Position numbers and translations under genes: made by a program
Origin: Torreya grandis
Lineage: Eukaryota > Streptophyta > Pinopsida > Cupressales > Taxaceae
Reading direction: 5' to 3'
NCBI GenBank assembly: GCA_037957365.1
Contig: JARHVA010004092.1
Location: 1,428,501 to 1,492,500, forward strand
Length of the DNA: 64,000 nucleotides
Part shown: positions 35,365 through 46,825 of the stretch, one piece after another
How positions within the stretch are numbered: the stretch's first letter is position 1
Layout of the letters: every line of letters begins with the position of its first letter
The notes under the pieces: model-generated
What the model saw: only the letters and a program-made list of their open reading frames with translations
Database searches by the model: none
Told to the model about the DNA's origin: nothing

Positions 35365-35385
35365 CCCCTCCCCCCTCTCCCCTTT
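35365..35385 (-). other. Polypurine tract of element C
   Basis: The plus strand reads CCCCTCCCCCCTCTCCCCTTT, so the minus strand is a 21-base uninterrupted purine run directly before the LTR start. It would prime plus-strand DNA synthesis and it fixes the orientation of the element. Confidence 0.85.
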
Positions 35386-38300
35386 ATTTTTGTGATACAA
35401 TAAAGTGAAATACTAGGATAAAGGAAAAATAAAAAGTGTACTAAAATTACCTATAAGGGCGAAGCTCATGAAGCTATTGATGATGTTGGGTGTGCATACA
35501 AAAGAGCATGCTGTGAAGTGCAATTTTTTAAGAGAAAACAAAGATTAGATCAGTTCTTACTAGATACGTTATATCTATAAATAATAATGTATAAATACAG
35601 GTAAGAGAGAGAGTAAGAGAAAGGAATTAATACACTTCATTGGGTACATGAACTAATAAAAAAACTATTGTGATGCTAACTGATGTTAGATTAGGTTGAG
35701 TAATGGTAGCAGGTACTATACCAAGAGTAATATCACAAATGAAGCTGAGTGCTCAATTCCCTAGAATTGGCTCAAGAATACAAAGGTTGGCCCTTTGGCT
35801 CCACCATCACCTTATAAATGAATCTAGATGATATTTCACATATTGATCAATGTTTGGACTATTTATCTAATCCCTCTGGATAGGTGGCTCAAGAATACAA
35901 ATGCTAACTAGTCTTTTGGCTCCATCGTTGTCCCGTGAAGTGAAGCTATAAACTGATACTAGTATGAAATGTGTGTCATATGAGATAGATCCTAAATCCC
36001 ATGAATGTAATATTATATGAAAATTATTGTGTATATAGTAAAATGTATTATATAAACTAGGCCACTCTTGGCCACTCTAAAAGATGGAGATTAGGATTGT
36101 ATGAAAGCCACTCCAAAACTAGTGCACTAGGCTTATATGAAATCTACTTTAGAACTCAAGAACTCATGAAGGTTAGGCTTGTATGAAATCCATTCAAAAA
36201 TTATGCCAACCATCTGTGGATGGAATAATACATGTAACTACTAAGAATTCTTGGGTGATGCTGAACTCAAAAAGAAAAGAAAAGAAATGTGCCACACACA
36301 TTGCCCCCAATCTTTAGTGTCAAAAACATGGATTTTGATGTAAAAGTTATACCAAATACCCTATTTGAAACTATAATCAAGAGCCATCATGCCTCAGATG
36401 ATTCCCCCAATATCTAGATTATTTGAGTAAAATTATACTCAAACTATTGAATTTAGTCTAAACTATAGCTAATAAAATTGTAACTAAACTTACCTTTTTA
36501 TCTATTTCTAAAAAATCTAGTTTTTCTATTATTTGGGAAAGAGCACCAAAAGTGGACACTAGTGGTACCAATGCTATTGTCTAAGTTGTGTGATATTTTC
36601 TAGGGATAAATTTGGTAACTATTATACATTTTTGATTATTTGCCTAGTCTATTTTGACTAGTTTGATGTCTGGTTATTGTTTTGGGTGTTCTGAATGCTA
36701 CTTTTTCAACCATTAAGAGCTCTAATCTCTATGCAAAAAACTCCTATTTATTTCCCCCTCTTTTGAGGGTATGAATGAAGACCCTATAATGAATTACCTT
36801 AAAATAAAGATCCATGTGAGTGTGTTATGCTGAAATGATACATGATATAGCAATGACAATTGACAAGATATCTTAATATATAGCATGGATTGTAGTGAGA
36901 AATTGCTAGATCAATAGGGGTATGCCTAGATAGATATAATAATGTAAGAACATGTGTAATTTATTAAAATAGAAATTAAAGTATAGTTAGTTGTTAGTTT
37001 TTAGTTGGAGGGATAGATCATGATGTCCATCATGGCCTCTAAGAAAGAAAGATAAATGCATGATATGGATCATGGCATTGTAAAAAATGAGAAGCAAACA
37101 ATAATAAGCACACAAGGTAAGAATAAAGAAGTATACAAGGGTGTCCAAGTGGCAAATAAAACAAATGACATGGGCACATGCCACTCAAAATGGAAATAAA
37201 GCATACAAGTCATGTTCAAATGCCACATACACACAATTAAAACAAGCAAAATTGGCATGGAAGCCATAATCACATAGAAGAGTACAGGAAAAGGAAATTG
37301 GCAAATGTCCTAAGGCACATACAAGAAATAAATAGGAACTGAGAAATTCAAACAATATATCTATGTAAAACAAGAAAAGAAGTCATGTAATAATTGGAAA
37401 TATAGTTTCATCTAACTAATCAAAGCAAGAAGTGAATTTATGCAAGACATGTTAGTAAAAGACTAGGTATATGCTAATAAATACATAAGTATTATATAAT
37501 AGTGAGTGTCTATAAAGTAATATATATAAGCAAGTGAATAATATACATCAACCTAGATGGTGTAGTCATGTAGAAGATGCCCCCAGTGGTTATGTATATC
37601 GATGCGTGTCTTGAATGTAGAACTAGGATTCCCCCTCAATGGGTAAAGTGAAAAAATCAAGGAGATATATGTCATTAAACACACTAAAATAAGATAAATT
37701 GAAGCATGGTGATGTTGATAAACTAATAAATAATAAGCATATAACAACAAGTGTAAGTCTAGCATAGTAGTATAAATGTAAAACATGGATGGTGCATATA
37801 ATCAAAATGTTTTTGGTATTTTTGACATATTTGAATGTTTTTGGTATTTTTAATATATTTGAGCTATGTACAATCAAGCATAATAAAATATGTACAAGTA
37901 ATACTAATAAAATTATGTACAGGTAATCATAATGAGATTATATACAATCATATCAATAAAAGGCTAGACTATAGGGGGTAAGGGGCCTAAAAATGGAGCT
38001 CTTTAGGGAGGGAGATGGAGGAAAAGATCATGATCATCATCATAAGCATCATCATATGGTGTATATGTTGTGTACATAGTGTCATCCTACTGAAGGTGAA
38101 CTAAATATTGATCTAGTGGTGGAGATTTTGATTCTCCTCTAAGACATTTAATTATAGTAGTAGATAATCTATGGTTGATGTTGGGTGTTTCCTGCATGAA
38201 TCTAAATGACTTGATCTATAGCCATAAAGGTAACCATGTGAACTATATGTGCCAAGTGATCTATCTATGGTCATGAATGTGGAGTATATCTTGAGAGTGT
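35386..38300. other. Non-coding 3' interior of element C with short tandem duplications
   Basis: No RT, RNase H or integrase motif was found on either strand. Local duplications include GGCTCAAGAATACAAA at about 35769 and 35886 (about 117-bp offset). Three spaced copies of AGGCTTGTATGAAATCC-like sequence lie at 36090-36200. A doubled TGTTTTTGGTATTTTT stretch lies at 37808-37850. Small minus-strand frames (36987-37877) are hydrophobic translations of AT-rich DNA without family support. Confidence 0.6.
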
Positions 38301-38309
38301 AGTGTAATA

Positions 38310-39530
38310 TTATAAGAGTGATGTAAGATGTCTAATGAGAGCCATATACTCATATTGATACTCTCTTAAGCCAACTAGTGTAAAGTTCAACCCACACAAA
38401 TAATCATCTATAAGTGTGGGTATCGTATCATCACCTGAAGAAGCTTGAGAATCTATATCAACATCATGTACATATGGTAACTCACAATTTACCATAAGGG
38501 GCAATTGTGATATGGGAGTATCAATAAATATAGAAGTGAAAGATAATGGTGTTGTGAGAGTGTCTATAATTGATGGAGTGACTATGTCTATAAAATTAAC
38601 TGATACTATTGGAACTACTATAAGTGAATGTATAATTGTAATAGGTTTAGGAATAATGAATGATGGAGTAGTTAGAATGGCTAAATCTATTGTGATTGGC
38701 TTAATATCTAGAGCTAAGAGCACAACTATAAGTGGAGGATTATGAGAAGTGCTAGTCTTTCCAACCTCATATGTATGTGTCTAATCAAGAGAAATGCAAT
38801 GAGGTGGTGGTTAAACTTTGAGATGAGGTGTTCCATTTGGAAAAATAGTTGAGGATGACTCTATAGTTTGACAATATTTGAATGGCTAGTTATTTTCTGG
38901 ACATGTGTATTGGTATCCTTCATGGAGAAACTTAACACATCAATGAAGAGTAGAAGGAGTTGCCCCCATAAATGTATCCAAGGTCATCTGAGTAAAGATT
39001 ATAATGAATAAGACTTGACATGACTTGGAACTATGTAGAGATGGTTTTAGGTCTTACCATGGTATCCAAAGCAATGGTGCCCCATGTTTGTCATGGTATA
39101 TCATCAAACCATCTAATTTTATTATATGATTTTTGCATGGATGCCATATCCACATATATGGTATATAAGAATGTAATATGACATATATTGTGTCTAAATA
39201 TAATATCAATTAGAACTCTTTTAATTACATTGGTTTTGACTTGAGCTTGTATAAATAATGGTAAAATTTGATCAATAACTATCTGAGATGGCATGTCCTC
39301 ATGATCAAAATAAATTATATCTTTAATAGTTTTTAAAGTGTTGACCACTAATTCAAAATAAGAAGGATCAAAATTAATGGGCATAAAAGTCCGAGTGAGA
39401 GATTGAGAAATAATGTCCTTGAACACATTGGCTTTCTAAAGTAATTCTAACATGGAAATTTCAGCTAAAGTGTTACTTAACTGATAAACAATATCATTTG
39501 TCTTGTTTGGATCTACCTATGCTAATGGGT
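38310..39530 (-). pseudogene. Element C gag-C-terminal / protease relic
   Basis: Reading leftwards, 39530-39420 contains a NDIVYQLSNTLAEISMLELL-like linker that precedes protease in Tat/Ogre-type gypsy elements. The retropepsin region (39426-39091 and on to about 38850) reads LPLFIQAQVKTNVIKRVLID, then IIFRHNIC where the family has the catalytic D-S/T-G. The Asp codon is at 39205-39207 but Gly and Ser/Thr are lost, so the enzyme would be dead. After a frame change come MGATPSTLHQCVKFLHEG-like residues (about 38890-38950), another conserved block of this protease. The next open frame (38723-38310, 137 codons, Ile/Thr/Pro rich) would be the inter-domain linker. Only protease-linked sequence is recognised. 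Confidence 0.75.
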
Positions 39531-39741
39531 TAGGCCTAGGATGGGAAGGAATGGGAGGGTGGAAGGGCTCTTGATTAAGTGGATGAGGCATGGTGGCCCA
39601 TTGAGTAATACCTCTAACCATATTATCTACTATCTATGTAAGACTAGTAGTAGCTATGGGAGGAGAGTGGAGATAGTCAATAGGTCAAAGTGGTGGAGGT
39701 ACAAAGGGTGTCAATTGGGCTCTATGGCTATGGTTAGTGAC

Positions 39742-40047
39742 TTAGAGAAGAGAAAAATGGACCAAGTAACATGACTTATCATGGGATAAAGGCTCCAAGG
39801 GAGGTGATGAAAAAGATATCTTAGCATGTTTAATAATAAATTTCTTGACATCATCTTGTATTATGAATAATAAGCATAAAATGCAAAAAGTGAAACTATG
39901 TACTAACATATGATAAACTTCATCATTCATGTACATAATAGGACCAATGATGATCTCTTTATTTTTTGCAAAAAATGTAAGAAAAATTTGTAGATAAGTG
40001 AGATCCATTTTTAAAATCTGATTGTAGAATGTAAGGTGATATCTCAA
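39742..40047 (-). pseudogene. Element C N-terminal open frame, unassigned
   Basis: This minus-strand frame of 101 codons (MRYHLTFYNQILKMDLTYLQ) lies between the leader repeats and the gag/protease relic, where gag would start. It lacks recognisable Retrotrans_gag motifs, so gag may be deleted or too decayed to see. In relation to the downstream relic it is probably the same gene interrupted by stops. Coding is plausible only from its position. Confidence 0.35.
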
Positions 40048-40053
40048 AAGTAA

Positions 40054-40480
40054 TAGGACCTAGTGTATGTAACTAGGGTTTGTAAGATGATTTTTTGATT
40101 TTAGAAAATACTATGAGATTTTGAAATTTAAAGTGAATTTATGAGTGAAATATGCAACTAAAAATTTAAAAAATGATTGGAAAAAGTTTGATTGAATAGG
40201 ACCTAATATGTGCAACTAAGGTTTTGAGAAAAATAATTTTTTGAAAAATTACTATTGAATTTTTAAATTTGACTAGATTTTATAATTTAAATATGATAGT
40301 AAAAATTCAAAAAATAATTGGAAAATTATTGAAAAAATACTGGAACCTAATACAAGCAACTAGGGTTTGACAAAAAATTATTTTAACATTACTAAGAAAT
40401 TTTAAAATTTAATTCAATTTTTTTATTTTATTACATAGGTAAAAAATCAAAAAAATATATGAAAAGTTAGGAGGAATATT
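40054..40480 (-). repeat. Three-copy tandem repeat of about 143 bp in element C leader
   Basis: TAGGACCTAGTGTATGTAAC at 40054, TAGGACCTAATATGTGCAAC at 40197 and TGGAACCTAATACAAGCAAC at 40341 each lead into an ACTAGGGTTTG-like stretch and an A/T-rich filler. Spacing is 143 then 144 bp. It lies just downstream of the 5' LTR of element C, where packaging signals are usual. Confidence 0.8.
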
Positions 40481-40546
40481 ACCCTAGGGTTTCTAGGGTT
40501 TTTTTTCACAAATGAAGTAAGTTGAGTTCACCAAATGATTTAACAA

Positions 40547-41724
40547 TTTTGGGAATATTGGTGTATTATTCCTAATTTAGTTAAAGGGTTTGAGTACTAA
40601 AATCAGTCAATAATTATGCCATCATTAACTTACTAATTTGTTAATTTTGATTATTGTTTAGACTTTATAAAAATATCAAGTGAATAGAGAGAAATATAAC
40701 TTAGCTTAGAACTATGTTGATCTAATTGAGATAGAGGCTGATATTGACTATGTAAGATTGGGACACTATCACAAACTAAGATCTAGACTTCATTTTTTGA
40801 TTAGATAAGAGCATCAGAACTAGATAGGAGAGGCACCAACACTATAGTCCACCTCTATCGCTATTTTCATTAGGATCTTAGCTTTCTAAGTTTTGTTCGA
40901 TAGGTCTATGTGACCATGTCTATGAAGTTTTAGCAACTGAAAGTCTATAAATCTCCTTATAGAGAAAGTTATTTCTTCAAACCCTATCTTCCATTGTGTT
41001 TTGAAAAATTTTGAGTAAGAGGGGGGATTAGTTTGTGTAATATGCACTAGACATGCTTCACACCATGTGTGTGGGCATGTTTCCTACATACCAATACTCT
41101 AAAGAGGGATCAAGCCATATGTAGTTCTCCCACTTGATGTGATTTATGCAATTGAGTATATGAAGATGCTGAATGATAGACTAGATTTACTTGAGATGGA
41201 TAGGGACTAGTGTAACAATTTGAATAAGTTTGTAAGTGTGTTGTTTGGCTATATGTAGAGAATAGGGAAGATTTCTTAAGTGGTCTTCCTTATATTCTTG
41301 TTTGCTTAGTGATAGGTTCCAAACCTTTCCAAATGATCTTTGAATGGGATTTTATAGGGATCTATTGGTCATGGATTAAATTTTCTTGTGTTAGACTAAC
41401 AAGGATAAAAATGCAAAACTAGAATAAATTGGCTATTGGGTCCAAAAATGTGATTAGACAATATCATTAAAAGTGAATAGTAGTGGCAATAGTGTTATAG
41501 TCCAAGTGTGGTGCTATTATCTTGAGCAGATGGGACCTAAGGGGATTGATTTGTCTTAGAAAGAGAAATCTAGGATTGATTTGTTTGGAAAGATATAGAT
41601 GAATGGGAATCAATGAAAATAAGCCTAAGAAGGTCATGAAATCAAGAAAGAGGTACCGATGGGTTGGGTGTCATTAGCCATGCTCAAGTTACCACTTTTT
41701 GAATTTTATATGACTACACATTCA
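40547..41724 (-). repeat. Element C 5' LTR
   Basis: This is the second LTR copy, 1178 bp. On the minus strand it starts TGAATGTGTAGTC, and on its inner side ends at ATTCCCAAAA (40547). A TGGTGAACTC candidate primer site lies 13 bases inside (about 40519-40533), but I cannot assign a tRNA to it. Confidence 0.85.
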
Positions 41725-41729
41725 AATAG
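41725..41729. repeat. Target-site duplication of element C (right copy)
   Basis: AATAG is identical to 34177-34181. Confidence 0.65.
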
Positions 41730-42131
41730 TTAAATTTGGTTTAAGAATGAGTTTTTAAAGTTTTGTCTCTCAATCCCCATTATTTATATTTTTACCCTCC
41801 TTTAATATCAATCTCCCTCTAAAATGACTATGAGAGTAGAATAGTCTTGCATCTACCTCATCAAACAAAATGATAGTTATCTTGAATCATGATAATAATT
41901 CACAATAAATTACTAAATGCAAGAAATATATAAAAATCATGATTTTAAGCATCACAAGAAATATACACCAACTATCTATCTAGATAATAATAATGAAAAT
42001 AGGTATTATATCTATCATCCACACAACATATACAAATCCAACACAAAATAAACAATATATCTACTAATCATTGATCACATAATCCATTAATTAATTATTT
42101 AAATAATCCATAGGGAACAATAGATGTGACA
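41725..42131 (-). repeat. Start of 3' LTR of element E (interrupted by element C)
   Basis: On the minus strand ATGAGGAAGGA (42132-42142) is followed at once by TGTCACATCTATTG. This is the usual purine-tract plus TGTCACA start of plant gypsy LTRs, at the right distance after the integrase end. After about 407 bases the sequence is broken by element C. The remainder of the LTR would resume left of 34177. Confidence 0.6.
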
Positions 42132-42249
42132 TCCTTCCTCATAAAATTAGTCATCATCCTAATCCCATTTATTTCTACCAATAATTCTAAAATAATTTTT
42201 TTTAGTAAAATGTAATTAATGTTTTAACAAAAAATAAATAATGTTCAAT

Positions 42250-43594
42250 AGAAATATCATGTAAACACATGAGGAAACATCCTCAAAAACTCCTCATAGT
42301 CCTCCTATGTAGTGCTATCCTTAAAATAATGGTCTCATTGGACCTTACACTATGATACTTTTCTATTACACAATCTAAGATTTTGAGTATCAACTATTGT
42401 GAATTGTTCTTATGTGATCACCCCTAGATCCTAAACCTATAATACATTCCAATATAGAACATGTGTAGGATCATCAATATACTTTTTAAAATATGAAACA
42501 TGAAAAACATTATGAATTTATGTGAGATATGGTGGAAATGTAAATATGTATGATACATGATTAACCACTTATAAAACCTCAAAGGGTCCCACATATATAG
42601 GCGACAACTTTTTTAATTTAACAAACTTTATTTCACTATTTTGGGGTTTAACCTATAAAAAATTTTGTCTGTAACTAAAACCTACCTTGTTCTTTTCAAA
42701 TTAGTGTAGCTTTTATGCCTATCATTAGCTTTAGCCAATATCTACCTTGTTAATTTCACTTTATTTTCTATTTTATTAAGTATATCAGGTCCAAAAACCA
42801 CTCTACCTTCCATCTTGTCCCAAATGATTGGTATCCTATACTTATTACCATATAATGCCTTGAAAGAAGCCATTTTAATAGCTAATTTGTATGAGTTATT
42901 ATAAGCAAACTCAACTAGTGGTAGCTATTATTACTATTTTTATTTTTGATATATGTAATAAATAATTAAAATATACTATTATATCTAATTTATTCTCTTT
43001 TTTATCCATATATTTCTAGATGGTAAGTTGTACTAAAATTTAACTAAGTTTGTAGTGTTGAATTTAAAGTCTGGTAAAATCTGGAAGTCATCTTAGGGTC
43101 CCTATCTAAAATAATATTTTCAAGAAACCCATTCAACCTATAAATTTATTTCATAAACCTCTTGGTAAACATAGGTCCATCATCAATTATATTACCAAAA
43201 TGAGCTACCTTGGTTAGTATATCCATAGTGACCAAGATCATGTTGTCTCAGTTCTTAGACATAGGAAAACCTTGGAAAAAATACATATTAATGACTTGCA
43301 ATTTCCATTTAGGTATATATTCGGGGTCAAAAAACCTATATGGATACATGTGTTCAAGTTTAACTCATTGACACTTAAAACACCTAGACACAAAATTAGA
43401 TACATCCTTCTTAATTCATTTCCATAAATAGACTAGTGTTAACTCTATTACCATCTAATCACTATAAGATGCTTTGAATATGGAGCATTTTGAAATTTCT
43501 TTATCATAATATTTGTTAGAATTTCATTATTAGGCACATATATCTTTCCATTTTACCTTATAATTATTGAGAATTATCATTAATTGTTGAGTTT
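42250..43594 (-). pseudogene. Element E integrase relic
   Basis: From the break at 43594 leftwards the frame reads YVPNNEILTNIMIKKFQNAP, the stretch that normally precedes the zinc finger. Next come IKKDVSNFVSRCFKCQ (zinc-binding CxxC kept) and MDILTKVAHF with ILDRDPKMTSRFYQTL, the core with its second catalytic Asp. The first core Asp has become Tyr (NMYFFQGFP for a family DF-x-GLP). Around 42940-42830 LPLVEFAYNNSYKLAIKMAS followed by FKALYGNK is very typical. The C-terminal tail includes GPFEVL- and IHNVFHVSYFKKYIDDPTHV-like residues and ends with EDYEEFLRMFPHVF near 42250. Stops are frequent. The tail is chromovirus-like but no full chromodomain can be shown. Confidence 0.85.
43590..43594. 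repeat. Target-site duplication of element D (left copy)
   Basis: TTAAT precedes the TGTTGAG start of the 5' LTR and recurs at 53139-53143 directly after the inferred 3' LTR end. The sequence is AT-rich, so some chance of coincidence remains, but the flanking integrase and RNase H frames independently place the insertion here. Confidence 0.7.
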
Positions 43595-46500
43595 TGTCAT
43601 TTATGTTGTCATTGATGTCAATGGCTCATGTGACGGTGCATCATCAAGTAAGTTTTGAGTTGTGTATGATGAGCTCTTATTCTAGCATAGTGAATGTTGT
43701 TTATGTATGAGAAAAATAATGTGAGAGTATTGTTTGAAGTTTTTTTAGTGATATCATTGAGTTTAGCATGGGTGAGTATAGGTCAACGTATCAAGTGTCA
43801 AGTATCTTACAAAATCTTGTCTAGACCTTATGAAAAAGTATGTGTAGGTAGAATGATTAAATGAGTGAGATTTAAATTTGTATTCTCTAAATATCTATGT
43901 AACTCTAAATATTCTTTGAGTGAGCTACAAAGATCCATAGTTGATCTATAAATATTTGTGTAAGAAGCTCAAAAGACATTATATTGAAGATATAAATAAG
44001 AGTGTTTGTATAAGGTTGTTTGAGAATACATAAGAGGAATTTGTAACACTCATGAGAATTTCAAGGTGAAGCCTACAAAGGTAAGTACTTAAATTCAATT
44101 CTAGAACTAGATTAGTTCAAAACCCTACTTGGCCTAATGAAGCATCGTGATATATTGATAAGACAAATGAAGAATACTTGATAGTATTTGAGTATGAGAG
44201 AGTTTGTTTGAGTTTATACATGAGGTGTCAATATATTTGATAGTGGTTAGAAGGTTAGTTCCAAGACCTATTGAGATTTATAGGTCAAGGCCTAGAAAGC
44301 AAAGAGAGAGATGGTATATAGATGGGGTATTAGGATCAGTTTCCAAATCATGGGTGAGTAGGGGAGAATTGAAAAATGTGAGTCAATTTGTTTTAATAAT
44401 GTGCATGAATTTTTAAGTCATGTTTTGCAAGAAAAGTCTTGAAAAAGTGTTTTAAGGTCTTTCAAGTGTATAGGTTGAAGAGTTGTTTACCTGATAAGGT
44501 ATTTTATATGTTATTTGGCATGTTTAGCATCTTATTGAGGAACTAAGATATTCATGGTAGATGGATAAGGGTCTTAGATAAAAATTACAAGAATTGGTTT
44601 CTATAATAATGAATTAAGCTTTATGAATGATCATTAAGACTAGAATATGGTTAAAACCCTCAAATAACCCTAATAATGACCCATCATGAAATAATTTGAT
44701 CAAAAGTGCCAATAAATATTTGGTATGGATATAAAAATAATTTTAGGTTGTATTAAACTCTCTCAAACACCTCCATGTGTGATTGGTTTCTTAGGTGAGT
44801 GAGCATATCCTATAAAAAATGCCTTATTTCTAGGAGATTTACTATAACAGTCAAAGTTGACCAAGTCAAATTTTATAATTAGATAAAGGTTGAATATTGA
44901 AAATTTTATTAGTTTTACATGATGTTTTATGATTAGGTTATAACCTTTATACATGTTAAATTGTTCATAAAAGTTGACCAATTGATAACATATCTAGTGA
45001 AGATGAGACAGTGAAGGTGTAAAGTTGTAAGATTGGTCTGCAAGACCAATATTGCCATATGACCATGTTATATATCTATTTTATATTGGTATAATTATAT
45101 TATAATATCATATACATGAACTTAAATTTTATAAAAGTGTCTACATAGGTATTGAATATCATTATCACCATGACTGTGTTTGATGGTAAATTGGTATAAC
45201 TAAGAAAATAAGTTGTAGTGATGAGTTGGAGTATCTTTGACATAAGATGAAGAATTAAATTCATATGATGTTATTTTTTGGGACTTAATTTATCTATCCA
45301 TTATTTTATAAACTTATAATTTATTATAATAAGTTGAAACATTGAAGCCAAGATGGCTTGTCTAGCTGAGTGGCGTCTAGGAGAGAGAAAGTCAACAGAT
45401 TGATTTGCACCAATAGTTTCCATTAGAGATCATGATATATTTATTTAATGTTTTATAAGGATTTTATAATATAATTTTCATGCATTTAAATCCTTTGAGT
45501 ATGTACAATTAGCGTTCAATTTCATGTTTCCTTGACTATGTTTTAAAGCTATTTGATGGATCTGAGTGAGCATCTTGCAGAGAAGTGTTTGAGCCTCTAT
45601 ACATTGAATTCAAGCATATAATTAAGTTTTTTTATGACCTTGAGATATTAAGTTTATTAATATTTTATTTTTCTTCCATGGTTTTTTATCAAAATTTTGG
45701 TTATTCTTTAATTATTCAAGATAGATTTTTTGTGTATGCATAGGCCTATTATGAGCAATGTTTTGAGAAGGGGTTCAAGTGGTGTTTAAACCTAGAAGGT
45801 GTATGGACCAAAAGTGAATTTGGATAGGATATATTTTAATTTAATATGAATTTTTTCTATTTTATTATAATTTTTAAAATTTTTAAAGAAGATCAAAGGG
45901 TAACATGTAGCTAAGAAGGCCTATTAGGTCTCCATAAGGCCTAAAAGAGGAAAAAGGGATAATTGAGCTATAACCAAACAATGTGTGATATAATTATGAT
46001 TTAATAATGTTATTAAGGTATTATAAGACCTATTACATGGATTACCTAAGAATATAATAATGTTTAGCTGAATAAGAAGGATATGATCAAGTGACTTGTA
46101 TAAATACTAGGTTATTTTAGGCCTATTTGGGTATGTAGTAAACATGCGAATGAAATATAACATTGGTAAGAATAATAAGGTATTTTATACCATCATATGG
46201 GTATCATTAGTATCATAAATTATTCCTAAATATGAGGATCAAGGTCAAATCACCTGATCAAGTCAATAAGGGGCTAGTTGAGTGAAGAAGGTTAGAGGCT
46301 AGTTTTAGAGGCATATAAGTGTACAAAGAGATAAGGAAGAAGATCATCATCTACTGTATGAGAAAAAATATTATAAATATGATAAATTTTTTCAGGTGGA
46401 TTATTTGGTTCTAATTCATCTAGGGGTTGGTGCCTCCTTATAAGTGGGTGTTTGTTAAATCTTAGTTGAGTTAGTGCTTAGCTAATTGGGGTTGGTGGTC

Positions 46501-46740
46501 CATGTGAAGTGGGTGATTCACTAAATATAAATGTTTATCATGTAGGAATGTATTACATTTTCATCATTAGTGTTTTTAATTCCCCTTGAGGGTTTCCCAC
46601 ATATATGTTGTGTTCATATGTTTCATTCTCTTGTGGATTAATGTTTATGTTTGTTAAGATATACATGCTTGTTTAAATGATCTATGATTACTTAAGTAAG
46701 ATTATCAAAGAAGGTTTTCAATAATAACTCACCCCTATTA
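43595..46740 (+). repeat. Element D 5' LTR
   Basis: About 3.1 kb, unusually long for copia. It is colinear with 50043-53138. Its 3' border (CACCCCTATTA) is set by comparison with the other copy (CACCCCAGATCTTA) and lacks the standard CA end, so it could shift by some tens of bases. Nothing coding is seen inside; the frame at 44204-44416 is unsupported. Confidence 0.75.
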
Positions 46741-46825
46741 GTCATTTATCTTTTAATAATTTTTATAATATATTTTTCCTTTGAATTAGGTCTAAAATGT
46801 TAAAGGACATCTTAAGAATCAAGGA

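Larger units (their letters stand above)
34182..41724 (-). mobile_element. Element C: Ty3/gypsy LTR retrotransposon without RT (Tat/Ogre-like protease relic)
   Basis: About 7.5 kb, with LTRs of 1183 bp (34182-35364) and 1178 bp (40547-41724). A strong minus-strand polypurine tract abuts the left LTR, so the element reads leftwards. Inside, the only family-assignable coding is a gag-C-terminal/protease region at 39530-38850. No RT, RNase H or integrase is seen before the polypurine tract, although about 3 kb of space remains there. Tandem repeats fill the leader between the right LTR and the coding part. LTR identity is roughly 90% over the first 200 bp by eye. It sits about 400 bp inside the presumed 3' LTR of element E. 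Confidence 0.85.

Noticed and set aside
36987..37877. Several hydrophobic minus-strand frames suggesting membrane proteins
   Set aside because: They overlap each other in different frames, lie in AT-rich non-coding interior of element C, and show no signal peptide or family pattern.
38512..38745. 77-codon plus-strand frame
   Set aside because: Antisense to the Ile/Thr-rich linker of the element C protease region; no independent evidence.
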